39,533 nt of DNA from Kofleriaceae bacterium (GTDB lineage Bacteria > Myxococcota_A > Polyangia > Haliangiales > Haliangiaceae): positions 1 through 39,533 of the forward strand of contig JANTGM010000052.1 in NCBI GenBank assembly GCA_024762925.1. Direction: 5' to 3'. A program made the position numbers and the translations under genes. The notes beneath the pieces were generated by a model that was not told the origin of the DNA, made no database searches, and saw only the letters and a list, made by a program, of their open reading frames with translations. This document shows positions 1 to 7,997 of the stretch, piece after piece (position 1 is the first letter of the stretch; each line of letters opens with the position of its first letter).

Positions 1-70
1 TCCTTCCTTGCCCCAGCAAGGTCGTCCTTCGCGCCTTGTCAAAGAACGAGCTCCCGTCGCCAGGACATTT

Positions 71-1028
71 CTATTCCTCTGAGCCGCACACTAGTCGCTT
101 CTCTAGGCAGGGCAGGGCGGCCTTGTGGTCGAGATCGGCGCAAGCGGTGGCGGCGAGTCCCAGACTTCGAACCTGCGTTGAGTTTTCAAGATAGGCTTGT
201 GCGCCCTTGGCGTCCTCCTTGAGAAGCCACAAGGCGTAGTGCGCTCGAAGGGCAAACTCCTCACCAGCGTAGGTCTGACAGAGATAACCGCAGAACTCTT
301 CGAGGGCGTTGAGTGGACCTGGGTACTCGAGCGCAACCAGCTGCACAGCGATTTCTGAGGCGGCCACGTTTAGCTCGAAGTCTTGCTTGGAGTCCGCCGC
401 AAACTCCAACGCGCTGTAGAGAACGTCGGAAAAACTCTGGTCACCAAGTGCACCGATCGCTCGACTCAAAGCCCGAAAGGTTCGATCGCTCACCAAGTCC
501 TCAGCGCCAGCCTCGATCGCCACGTCAAATGCTCCCCTAAGAAAAGCTCTGGCTCGCTGGCTGTGTTGATCCTGTTGCGCGAGATGTGCAACTCCGTAGA
601 ATGGGCACGGGTTGAAGTCCTCTTCGTACTCAGGAATCATGTCGGCCGCAGCTTGCAACACCAGCTCTGCTGATTGGGCATCGCCAAGTCGCGCGATCTG
701 ATCGAAGCGAATCTTGCCCTGGTCGCAAACGCTCAACTCCTTCGAGGCAAAAGTAGTCACGCAGATCCTTGCGGAGTGCGTCGTTCGTGCGGGCCGCTTC
801 AATCGCCGCGCTCTCAGCATCCACCAGCGCCTGGCTAACGATGCCTTGGATTGACTCGAATTCGCCGTCGTTCCAACTGCCAGCCCTCTGCTTGTACTCA
901 TCGACAATGTCACCAAGTGCCTGGTTGAGGTCCGCTAGGAGCGCCAGTGGGTCGCTCGCCGCGTCGGATTCTCTCTGCATGCGAGTAGCGATTTCCGCGC
1001 GAAAGGCGACCAGATTCGTAAGCTCCAT
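71..1028 (-). pseudogene. helical-repeat protein of unknown function, single-base frameshift
   Basis: Two overlapping minus-strand frames join into one sensible protein of about 318 aa if one base is removed from the AAAA run at 749-752. The upstream frame runs from MELTNLVAF (start 1028) to the motif RKDLRDYF. The downstream frame continues as ASKELSVCDQGK and stops at 71. The product has no signal peptide, is rich in Ala, Leu and Glu, and looks like an all-alpha TPR- or HEAT-like repeat protein. I do not recognise the family. The start at 1028 is supported by a TACAGT hexamer six bases upstream. The shift sits in a homopolymer, so it may be a sequencing error rather than a real lesion. Confidence 0.6.
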
Positions 1029-1034
1029 AACTCG

Positions 1035-1040
1035 ACTGTA
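1035..1040 (-). promoter_or_regulatory. putative -10 (TACAGT) for the gene starting at 1028
   Basis: TACAGT on the minus strand, six bases before ATG, with no Shine-Dalgarno between. It suggests a leaderless transcript. Confidence 0.45.
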
Positions 1041-1110
1041 CCTCCCATTCGAGAGCTGGTTCAGCCACAAGCAGCAGCACCGAAAGTGAGTATTCCCGTT
1101 ATCGTTCAAT

Positions 1111-1139
1111 AGCTTCGAAGCTCTTACAGGACCCTTACA
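1111..1139 (+). promoter_or_regulatory. palindrome plus 11-bp-spaced TTACA direct repeat before the response regulator
   Basis: AGCTTCGAAGCT (1111-1122) is a perfect 12-bp palindrome. It is followed at once by TTACA at 1124-1128 and TTACA at 1135-1139, so the repeats lie 11 bp apart. OmpR/PhoB-family regulators commonly bind 11-bp direct repeats on one DNA face. The same TTACAC element recurs at 3700-3755, so this is a likely autoregulatory site. Confidence 0.55.
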
Positions 1140-1171
1140 CAGGCAGCGAGATTTGGTGGCACACTTGAGCT

Positions 1172-1849
1172 GTGCGGATCTTGATCGTCGAGGACGAGGT
1201 GGCCCTCCGAGAAGGGCTGCGCGATTTGATGGTAGGAGATGGCCATCAGGTCAAGAGCGTTGGGGATGGAGCTGCCGCGCTGGAGCTGGGAATTCGAGAG
1301 CCTTTTGACGTCGTTCTTCTCGATTTGATGTTGCCCAAACTCAATGGCATCGAAGTGTGTCGGCGGCTTCGAGCAGCGCGTCCCAGCATGTCCATCCTGA
1401 TGTTGACCGCACGCGGAGAGGAGGATGACAAGGTTGCTGGCCTGGGCGAAGGTGCTGATGACTATGTAACCAAGCCATTCGCAGCGCGAGAGCTTCTGGC
1501 GCGGGTGCGAGCACTAGGACGACGACATCTGGGGAATGAGGGGGCCGAAGTGATTCGCATCGGAGCTCTCACTCTCGATCTCGCGCAGTTGCAAGGTGAC
1601 CGGGAAGGGGAGACCTTTCGACTCACCGCTCGGGAGGCTGGCATCATCCGCCTGCTCTACCGCAGTCGGCCCAACCCGGTTTCGCGGGCGGAATTACTCG
1701 AGGCTGTTTGGGGCTCTCGGGGTGATCTGGAGACGCGTGCTGTCGACATGGCGATCGCAACGCTGCGCAAGAAGATCGAAACGCTTGCGTCGCGCCCACA
1801 GATGCTGCTCACTATCAAAGGTGCTGGATACTGTTGGCGGGACTCGTGA
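1172..1849 (+). CDS. OmpR/PhoB-family response regulator
   Basis: 225 aa with a GTG start. The receiver domain (about 1-115) has the acidic pocket E7/D8, phospho-acceptor D51 in LLDLMLPK, T79 and K101 in the VTKPF motif. A winged-helix DNA-binding domain (about 130-225) ends in the typical GAGYCW. It is the cognate partner of the histidine kinase that overlaps its 3' end, probably at GTGA (1846-1849). A weak CACACT lies six bases before the start codon and TTACA repeats lie further upstream, consistent with an activated, autoregulated promoter. The stimulus is unknown. The neighbouring thioredoxin-fold protein and MsrA suggest envelope oxidative damage. Confidence 0.93.
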   Translation: MRILIVEDEVALREGLRDLMVGDGHQVKSVGDGAAALELGIREPFDVVLLDLMLPKLNGIEVCRRLRAARPSMSILMLTARGEEDDKVAGLGEGADDYVTKPFAARELLARVRALGRRHLGNEGAEVIRIGALTLDLAQLQGDREGETFRLTAREAGIIRLLYRSRPNPVSRAELLEAVWGSRGDLETRAVDMAIATLRKKIETLASRPQMLLTIKGAGYCWRDS

Positions 1850-3642
1850 GTCGCACAAAACTCGTCGCTTTGCTGGCCTCAGTCACGCTCGCGATGCTGC
1901 TCGGGAGTTGGTTCTCGTTGGGTTGGGAGAGCGCGTCATCCGAGGCCGAGCGACTAAGAAAAACACCGGCACGGGAAGCGCAACGGGAACTGAGTGAGGT
2001 GGCCATGGATCTAACGAGCACCCTGGACCGCCTCCGGAGCAAGGAGGACTCGCGCCCCTACTACCACTATCAGAATCTCTTTCACGATCCTCGCGGGCTG
2101 TCTGCTGGTGAATCGATCAATCCGTCACCACTTGCTCGTGAGACGGGCGACCCGCTGATCGCGGTGCACTTCCAAGTCGATGGCGCTGGTCGGCTGAGTA
2201 TTCCGCCCATCAATGAAGAACTTCAGCAGTTTTCTGATGCATCGAAGCTGGTGGAGAATACGAAGCTTCTGCGCCAATTGCGTTCCGCCAAAGGTGAGCT
2301 GCTCGGTCCGGGAAAACTGGTCGCAGTCGCCGAGCCACGACAAAACAATGAACCACAAGTGCAGCAAGCCGTACCGATGCAGTCGCAGATGCAGGCACCA
2401 ACGCAGCAAGCGCAGTTTAGCAATCAAGCCTTTGCACAGAACGCAGCCCCGAATGCGGTGTTCATGGAACTCGAGAGTAAGTCAGGAAAGAGGCCCAAGC
2501 CTACCAAGAAGGGCGGACTGCAGGCAGCAGAACAACCCATCGAGGTCTTGACTCACGGCTTCATCTGGAAGGCCGCTACGATCGACGAAGAAACCGAACT
2601 CGTTGCGATTCGCAGGGTGGAGACACCAGTCGGAAATCTTCGACAGGGATTTCTCATTGGAGCCAAGGAAGTTCGCGCATGGCTCGCTCAGCGCAGTGCA
2701 GTGTCCTCGAACCTCTCGCTCCTTCAAGATTCAAGCCGGTCGCAGCCGAGCGAGGTCTCGAATGAGAGTGTTCAGCGGGTCCCGGTGCCAGCCCTCGACA
2801 GTTGGTTCTTGGTGATGGACATTGGGACCGCGCAAGCTGCAGCCGATGCGAAAGCGGCGAGTTTACAGGCGGCGTTTCTCTGGCGTTTTGGGCCAACCAC
2901 AGCAATCTCTGCTCTGCTCTTGGGCATGCTGATCATGACGGTTGCGCGAGCGGAACGATTGGCGCGAGAGCGCTCACAGTTTGCAGCTGCCGCGGCTCAT
3001 GAGTTGCGCACGCCGCTCGCCGGGCTGCAGCTCTACGGTGATATGTTGGCCGATGGGCTTGGAGATCAATCTGCCAAGGAAAAATATGCTCGCCACATCT
3101 CAGACGAGGCACAGCGACTGGGGCGGGTGGTTTCCAACGTGCTCGGGCTTAGCCAGATGGAGCGCAGTGGCATCAGCTTGCACTGCAAAGAAGCCAGTCT
3201 CTCCGATGCCACTCGGCAAATCGTCGAGAGGATTCGCCCGCCGCTTGAAACTGCGGGAATGACGCTGGAGCTCGCAATCGAGCGTGACGTAGACGCGGTC
3301 TTCGATGAGGATGCGCTTTCTCGAATCCTCCAGAACTTGCTCGACAACGCCGAGAAGTATTCTCGGGAACAGGACGAACGGCAGGTGCGCGTTGCCGTCG
3401 AGAAGGGCTCTGGTTTGGCCTTGGTGCGAGTCGCCGACAGCGGCCCTGGCTTGAGTCGCCCAATGCGGCAACAGGTGTTCAAGCCGTTTCGGCGGCACGT
3501 TGACGAGGACGGTCCCGCTGGTCTCGGGCTCGGTCTGGCGCTAGCACGGGCGCTTGCCCGACAGCAGGATGGCGACCTTCGTCTCGAAGATAGCCTGCTT
3601 GGAGGCATTTGCTTCGTGCTCGAATTGCCTGCTGCGACTTGA
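1834..3642 (+). CDS. membrane sensor histidine kinase with Gln/Met-rich periplasmic segment
   Basis: 602 aa from TTG 1834. A GTG at 1846, overlapping the regulator stop as GTGA, is an equally good start (598 aa). There is one N-terminal membrane helix (about 8-30), a large extracytoplasmic region, and a second helix (about 349-375). No HAMP domain is evident. The H-box AAAHELRTPL has the phospho-acceptor near residue 389, the N-box is NLLDNAEKYS near 500, G1 is DSGPGL and G2 is GLGLGLALA. The sensor region contains a low-complexity insert (about 170-212) dominated by Gln with several Met, then a basic stretch GKRPKPTKKGG. Ligand unknown. Confidence 0.93.
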   Translation: MAGLVSRTKLVALLASVTLAMLLGSWFSLGWESASSEAERLRKTPAREAQRELSEVAMDLTSTLDRLRSKEDSRPYYHYQNLFHDPRGLSAGESINPSPLARETGDPLIAVHFQVDGAGRLSIPPINEELQQFSDASKLVENTKLLRQLRSAKGELLGPGKLVAVAEPRQNNEPQVQQAVPMQSQMQAPTQQAQFSNQAFAQNAAPNAVFMELESKSGKRPKPTKKGGLQAAEQPIEVLTHGFIWKAATIDEETELVAIRRVETPVGNLRQGFLIGAKEVRAWLAQRSAVSSNLSLLQDSSRSQPSEVSNESVQRVPVPALDSWFLVMDIGTAQAAADAKAASLQAAFLWRFGPTTAISALLLGMLIMTVARAERLARERSQFAAAAAHELRTPLAGLQLYGDMLADGLGDQSAKEKYARHISDEAQRLGRVVSNVLGLSQMERSGISLHCKEASLSDATRQIVERIRPPLETAGMTLELAIERDVDAVFDEDALSRILQNLLDNAEKYSREQDERQVRVAVEKGSGLALVRVADSGPGLSRPMRQQVFKPFRRHVDEDGPAGLGLGLALARALARQQDGDLRLEDSLLGGICFVLELPAAT

Positions 3643-3644
3643 GA

Positions 3645-3672
3645 AGCTTGTCGTGGCGCAGCTTGTCGTGGC
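3645..3672 (+). repeat. 13-bp direct repeat after the kinase gene
   Basis: AGCTTGTCGTGGC occurs at 3645-3657 and again at 3660-3672 (period 15), just before the TTAC array. Its function is unknown. It could be part of the regulatory region. Confidence 0.5.
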
Positions 3673-3699
3673 CGGTGCCCCAATCCGTAAGGAGATTTC

Positions 3700-3765
3700 T
3701 TACACACTCTTTACACAGCGGATTCCCTACGCAAGGCCTTACCTTACCCTTACACGCGGTTTTAC
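3700..3765 (+). promoter_or_regulatory. phased TTAC array, predicted response-regulator binding region
   Basis: TTACAC occurs at 3700-3705 and 3711-3716 (11 bp apart). A second run follows with TAC-containing elements: CTAC at 3727, TTAC at 3739 and TTACAC at 3750 (about 11 bp apart), plus a looser TTAC at 3762. These are direct repeats in the same orientation as the pair before the response regulator. The array lies just upstream of the -10-like element of the thioredoxin-fold gene. Confidence 0.6.
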
Positions 3766-3775
3766 GGATCACGCG

Positions 3776-3781
3776 TATTAC
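3776..3781 (+). promoter_or_regulatory. putative -10 (TATTAC) for the gene at 3788
   Basis: TATTAC ends six bases before ATG 3788. No ribosome binding site fits between. TAGAAT at 3782-3787 abuts the ATG and is an alternative. Confidence 0.45.
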
Positions 3782-3787
3782 TAGAAT

Positions 3788-5047
3788 ATGCGAATCGCCA
3801 ACAAGACAATCACCCGCCCCCAAACCCTCGCCCTTCTGTGTCTGGCCGCCCTGGGCTGCAGTTCCGCAACGGCTGATAGCAAGGTTGAGGCACAAGCTCC
3901 AGCGAGCGTCGAACTCACGGCACCCCAGTTGCGTGCCCTCGGCCCCCAAGGCCTCAAGACTGCTCTTGCCAAATACGATCAACTTCCCACTGGCCCCGCC
4001 AAAGAAGAGCAAGCTCGAATCGTCGATTCGGTGGCAGGACAGCGCTATGCAACCAGCTCGCGATTGTATTGGTACACCGATCTTGAACGAGCTAAGGCCG
4101 CCGCAAAGAAGACCAACACACCAATTCTCTCGCTTCGCATGCTCGGTCGGCTCGACGAGGACTTCTCGTGTGCCAATAGCCGCCTTTTCCGAACGGTGCT
4201 GTATTCGAACGCCGCTGTGAGTAGCTACTTGCGGGAGAACTTCACATTGCATTGGAGTAGCGAGCGGCCCGTTCCCAAGGTCACAGTGGCCTTTGGTGGC
4301 GGTCGCGTTCTCAAGAGCACCATTGCAGGCAACTCCGCACATTACTTACTCACAAACGACGGTACACCTGTGGATGTGCTCCCGGGGCTGTTCTCACCTA
4401 AAGCGTTTGTCGACACGCTTGAGCCGAGTCGTCGCTTCGCAAACTCATTGAAGCGTGGCGATTCTATGGCGCGGCGCATTCGAGAGCACCACGAAACTCT
4501 TTCGCGCAGGGGAGCCAAGGAGTTTGAGCGTCTTCCAGTGGCGCAGCGCTCGGCGCTCACTCCGTATCGAGTACGAGCCGTGGGCAGGGAATTGCTTGGT
4601 GCAGAAATGCTGACCGTCACCAAGAGTATGATTGAGATGCCAATAGCGAAGTCACTCTCGGCAGGGGACACCGAGGTGTTGGATGCGAGCGCAGTGCTTC
4701 GAGCGGTGACGAGCACTGAGCCTCTGGACGAAAACAGCCGTGAGCTCATCATCGCGATGGGGCCGACCGATTGGGGCACTGAACCTGCAAAGCTCAAAGG
4801 CAGCGCACTTGCCATGATGTTCGCCGAACTCGAACGTCAGGTCGCAGGGGATACGCTCATCAATCGGCACGGATTGTATTCCCTGATCCACGCGCTTTTC
4901 ATCCAAGACGCAAGTCGCAACTTTGAAACGCTAAACAGTCTAATCTACTCGGACATCTTCGTGACACCAGCGAGTGACCCTTGGTTGGGTATGGGACGAG
5001 AGCAGGGATTCACAGGCTTGCCTCGAGATGGCCTGCCAACGCAGTAG
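3788..5047 (+). CDS. lipoprotein with thioredoxin-like fold, CxxS-type
   Basis: 419 aa. The signal peptide ends in the lipobox LAALGC (Cys24). Residues about 85-215 look like a DUF255/thioredoxin_7-type domain: KTNTPILSLRMLGRLDED, then CANSRLFRTVLYSN, then YLRENFTLHW. Where a thioredoxin would have CxxC this protein has CANS, so it has one active-site-like Cys. The C-terminal half is helical with no recognised motif. It sits between a two-component system and a lipoprotein MsrA on the same strand, behind a likely regulator-binding array. A role in envelope thiol chemistry is inferred and disulphide reductase activity is not expected from CxxS alone. Confidence 0.75.
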   Translation: MRIANKTITRPQTLALLCLAALGCSSATADSKVEAQAPASVELTAPQLRALGPQGLKTALAKYDQLPTGPAKEEQARIVDSVAGQRYATSSRLYWYTDLERAKAAAKKTNTPILSLRMLGRLDEDFSCANSRLFRTVLYSNAAVSSYLRENFTLHWSSERPVPKVTVAFGGGRVLKSTIAGNSAHYLLTNDGTPVDVLPGLFSPKAFVDTLEPSRRFANSLKRGDSMARRIREHHETLSRRGAKEFERLPVAQRSALTPYRVRAVGRELLGAEMLTVTKSMIEMPIAKSLSAGDTEVLDASAVLRAVTSTEPLDENSRELIIAMGPTDWGTEPAKLKGSALAMMFAELERQVAGDTLINRHGLYSLIHALFIQDASRNFETLNSLIYSDIFVTPASDPWLGMGREQGFTGLPRDGLPTQ

Positions 5048-5118
5048 CGCCCCAAAACGCGAATTTCGCCGCAGTGTCGCATGTAACTTCGGCATGGGTC
5101 GGGCGTAGGATTGTGGCA

Positions 5119-5694
5119 ATGCGAAGCCAGGTCCTCTTGGGAGTTACATTCCTACTTGCTGTAGTAGGGTGCTCGTCACCGCAAAAGAAACGCGCGAATG
5201 TCATTCCAGACGACGTTGCCTATTTCGCGGGAGGTTGCTTTTGGGGAGTGGAATATTTCTTAGAAGAGATGCCCGGTGTAGCTTCGGTTGAATCGGGCTA
5301 TGCGGGGGGCACAATAGAATCTCCCACGTACCAAGATGTGATCACGAAGGGAACGGGACACCTCGAGGTTGTCCGCGTGCGGTTCGATTCAAAACAGATT
5401 CGCTTCAAGGCAATTGCCAAGCGCTTCTTCGAAATTCACGATCCAACGCAGACCGACGGGCAGGGACCCGACATCGGGGCGCAGTATCTCTCGGCGATCT
5501 TCTACACCAATGCGAAGCAGAAGGCCGATGCCGAGTCACTCATTGCGCAGCTCTCCAGCCGCGGCTACAAGGTGGCTACCGAGCTGCGACGCTTTGAAAA
5601 ATTTTGGCCAGCTGAGGACTACCACCAGGACTACTACGCAAGAAGTGGCAAAGAACCCTACTGCCACGGTCGAGTGAAGCGATTCGGTGACTAA
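5119..5694 (+). CDS. msrA: peptide methionine-S-sulfoxide reductase, lipoprotein form
   Basis: 191 aa from ATG 5119. It begins with a lipoprotein signal (LLAVVGC), so it is predicted to be anchored in the envelope. The catalytic motif GGCFWGVE is intact, followed by GYAGG, TGHLEVVRVRFD, HDPTQTDGQGPDIGAQYLSAIF and the C-terminal EDYHQDYY. One resolving-type Cys remains in EPYCHGR. MsrA reduces methionine-S-sulfoxide in proteins. The gene follows the thioredoxin-fold lipoprotein by 71 bases, and TAGGAT lies seven bases before the ATG, so it may have its own promoter. The enzyme call is firm. Confidence 0.95.
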   Translation: MRSQVLLGVTFLLAVVGCSSPQKKRANVIPDDVAYFAGGCFWGVEYFLEEMPGVASVESGYAGGTIESPTYQDVITKGTGHLEVVRVRFDSKQIRFKAIAKRFFEIHDPTQTDGQGPDIGAQYLSAIFYTNAKQKADAESLIAQLSSRGYKVATELRRFEKFWPAEDYHQDYYARSGKEPYCHGRVKRFGD

Positions 5695-5754
5695 GCCTCG
5701 GGCACCGTCGTAAGGCACACTGGTCGAGCCGAGCTTCCCCTGTTTGCTTCGGTA

Positions 5755-6165
5755 CTACTGAGTTCTCTTGTTGAAGAAGTCATTGAGCAAGGTGGTAAAA
5801 CTCGTAGGTGGCTCTGGGGCGGCATCACTTGGGCTCGCAACTCTCTCTAGTACTTGTCGGAGTTCGTCCTTGTCGAACCAGACACCGTGGTTGTGGGGCT
5901 CACAATAGTCGACAGGAATACCCAGCAGTTGGGTGCGTTCCATCGAACCCCGACAATTGGGACAGATGATGGTTCGCCCCGTATGCGAGCCCTTGGGCGC
6001 CCAAACAAACCCAGGGGCGATGTCCTCAATGAATCTCGCGAGTACATCCCACTCCATCCAGATTCCAATGCACTTGCTGCAGCGCTGGTAGGAGTACTCA
6101 TCGGTACGTAGGTTGGTGAACGAGCCGCCACACTTTGGACAGCCACCTCGTTGGCGATAGGGCAT
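5755..6165 (-). CDS. two-zinc-ribbon protein of the zf-TFIIB type
   Basis: 136 aa. Two Cys clusters are visible. The first is CPKC near residue 9 with CSKC downstream, followed by GIWMEWDVL. The second is CPNC with CEPHNHGVWFDKDEL. The pattern CPxC...GxWxDxxEL marks the zf-TFIIB family (small zinc-binding proteins of unknown function). There is no signal peptide. It converges on msrA. The start is supported by TACACT six bases upstream. Confidence 0.8.
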   Translation of the reverse strand: MPYRQRGGCPKCGGSFTNLRTDEYSYQRCSKCIGIWMEWDVLARFIEDIAPGFVWAPKGSHTGRTIICPNCRGSMERTQLLGIPVDYCEPHNHGVWFDKDELRQVLERVASPSDAAPEPPTSFTTLLNDFFNKRTQ

Positions 6166-6171
6166 GGGAAG

Positions 6172-6177
6172 AGTGTA
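6172..6177 (-). promoter_or_regulatory. putative -10 (TACACT) for the gene starting at 6165
   Basis: TACACT on the minus strand ends six bases before the ATG. Confidence 0.45.
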
Positions 6178-6539
6178 CGCGATTGTTGTTGCATCAAGAG
6201 TAAGGCAACGTTCGAAGGAGTTTCAGTAGAACTCTTAGAAGAGTCCTCCCAAAGACAATGCGATCTCTAACAGCGCTGAGAGGGTCTGTTGTCGCTGTGA
6301 TCTCCCATTTGCGAAAGGAGATCGGCGGCTGTGCGCCGGGGCCATCGTTGGTGCCCTGGGTGTCCCCACTGTGTTCTCGAGGGGCCTTGAAAGGGGCCTA
6401 GGGACACTAGCTAGCAAGCGTTCTCCTCCTAGATCCTTGAATTAATGTAGCTTGCTGACTGGCACGTGTGCTGCATTGAGAGAGGGCACCTACGTTTCCC
6501 TGTCCACCGACGCGGACGATGAAAGAGCTTCAAAAGACT
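6178..6539 (+). other. intergenic region before the Ig-like lipoprotein
   Basis: No convincing gene. It holds an inverted repeat ACTCTT-AG-AAGAGT centred near 6238 and a GGGGCC-rich stretch at about 6380-6405. It presumably carries the promoter of the downstream lipoprotein, which I cannot place with confidence. Confidence 0.4.
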
Positions 6540-7856
6540 ATGATGAACACCAAGACGATTCTAAACCCACTCCTCCTCTTGATCGGGCTTTCTCTCGGAG
6601 GCGCGGCTTGCGGCTCTGAAATTGGCGCTAGTGGCGACAACGCATTCTTGAGCATTCAAGGAAGCAGCTCAGAGTCAATGGAGCCCGGCTTTCAACGCGA
6701 CCTGGTGGTCAAGTATCACGATGCTACGGGAGCTCCGCTTGCTGGCGAAGTGACATTTGACATTGAAGGCTCGACAGGGGGTGCGAGCATCAGTCTCGAC
6801 CTTGGAGCAACCGACGCTCAGGGCAACGCGGGCTTCACATTGTTCGCAGGCCAGGACGTTGCAACATTCAAAATCGTGGCAAGCGCCGCGGATGCTGCAC
6901 CCGTCGAATGGAACATCACCATTGAAGAAGGCCAAGTTGACGAAGACATGGATATTCGGGGCACCTACAACGTTGAGAGTACGTTCGATGTTGCCAATGG
7001 TCTCCCTGGCACGGTTGGTGAGGTTGTCAACATCATCGTCGACATGACGGATGATCCGTTTGACCCTGCTACATACCTAATCGACACCTTCGACAATGGT
7101 GGAAACATCAGCAGCTTCCGCCCACTCGTTGACCAAGTTGTCTTTGATCTCATCGATGACAACGCTCCTGGGTTCATCAACGACTTGATACAACTGGGAA
7201 CCGACTTTGGTGATGTTGTTAAGAACTTTGGTGTTGTCTCAACCATCGAAATCTCTGGTGACAGCATTGATGGAAGTGGCATGAAGGCCGTGCACACGGT
7301 TACTGCCTACCAATTTAATCTTGATGGTGAGACCCACATTTTCACCATGGATGATCTCAACGTTGACGAAGAGGTTGTCTCTGACATTGGAGTCACGTAC
7401 GACAACATGACTGGTGTTGTTCTCTTCGAATCTCATGAAGTACCGCTTCGCTATGGAGCCTTCCTTGTCCTTGCACTAGAAGAAATCATCATTCCTCGCC
7501 TCGACCCTGACGCTCGTAGCCTCAACCAGTACCTTTTTGGACTTGTCGATTGCACAGCTGTTGGGCAGGCAATCTTCGACCAGGTGGATATCTTCGACCC
7601 AGACAACTGGAAGAACGCCTGTGAGGTTGCTGTTGAGGGGGTTGCGAGCATCATTATCGAAGAACTCCGAGATATCGACCAGGTTGGCCAAGTGAAGCTG
7701 GTCATTGACGGCAAAGCGCGCATGCGTGACCCAAGTGGCGATGGCCTTGCCGACGAAATGACTCGTGGCAACTGGGCCGGCACCATGGACTACCTCGGGA
7801 CCGCAGGACCGCTCGCTGAGGGGGCGAATCCCTTTAGCGGCACCCGCGCCAACTGA
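6540..7856 (+). CDS. secreted lipoprotein with Ig-like (Big_1-type) N-terminal domain
   Basis: 438 aa from ATG 6540 (ATG 6519 would add seven residues). The signal peptide LLLIGLSLGGAACGS gives a lipobox ending at AAC. Residues about 35-125 read as a bacterial Ig-like fold: VVKYHDATGAPLAGEVTFDI, then ATDAQGNAGFTLFAG. The remaining 300 residues are Asp/Val rich, acidic and unrecognised. A weak purine stretch (GAAAGAG) precedes the start. A strong terminator follows within 30 bases, so this is probably a single-gene unit. Surface exposure is inferred. Confidence 0.75.
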   Translation: MMNTKTILNPLLLLIGLSLGGAACGSEIGASGDNAFLSIQGSSSESMEPGFQRDLVVKYHDATGAPLAGEVTFDIEGSTGGASISLDLGATDAQGNAGFTLFAGQDVATFKIVASAADAAPVEWNITIEEGQVDEDMDIRGTYNVESTFDVANGLPGTVGEVVNIIVDMTDDPFDPATYLIDTFDNGGNISSFRPLVDQVVFDLIDDNAPGFINDLIQLGTDFGDVVKNFGVVSTIEISGDSIDGSGMKAVHTVTAYQFNLDGETHIFTMDDLNVDEEVVSDIGVTYDNMTGVVLFESHEVPLRYGAFLVLALEEIIIPRLDPDARSLNQYLFGLVDCTAVGQAIFDQVDIFDPDNWKNACEVAVEGVASIIIEELRDIDQVGQVKLVIDGKARMRDPSGDGLADEMTRGNWAGTMDYLGTAGPLAEGANPFSGTRAN

Positions 7857-7880
7857 TACTGGGCTGCCCAACATGCAAAG

Positions 7881-7910
7881 AACCACCGGGAATTTCTCGG
7901 TGGTTTTTTT
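7881..7910 (+). terminator. Rho-independent terminator
   Basis: The stem AACCACCG (7881-7888) pairs with CGGTGGTT (7898-7905), followed by a run of T to 7910. It lies 25 bases after the lipoprotein stop codon. Confidence 0.9.
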
Positions 7911-7983
7911 GTGTCTCCGGCGATCCACTCTGTGGTTGATGGAGATATCCAGTCTCTTTCAAACAAAACCGGCGAATGTAGCC

Positions 7984-7989
7984 TATACT
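7984..7989 (+). promoter_or_regulatory. putative -10 (TATACT) for the permease
   Basis: TATACT ends eight bases before ATG 7998. No Shine-Dalgarno is present. Confidence 0.45.
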
Positions 7990-7997
7990 CATACTCT

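Noticed and set aside
1111-3765. PhoB/PhoR phosphate system with Pho boxes
   Set aside because: The 11-bp geometry fits, but the repeated word is TTACA rather than the Pho-box word, and no pst or phoU genes are near. The phosphatases at 20555 and 22014 lack the repeat.
3479-4342. 287-aa minus-strand frame
   Set aside because: It lies antisense to the kinase end, the regulatory array and the thioredoxin-fold gene, and has no motif or start signal.
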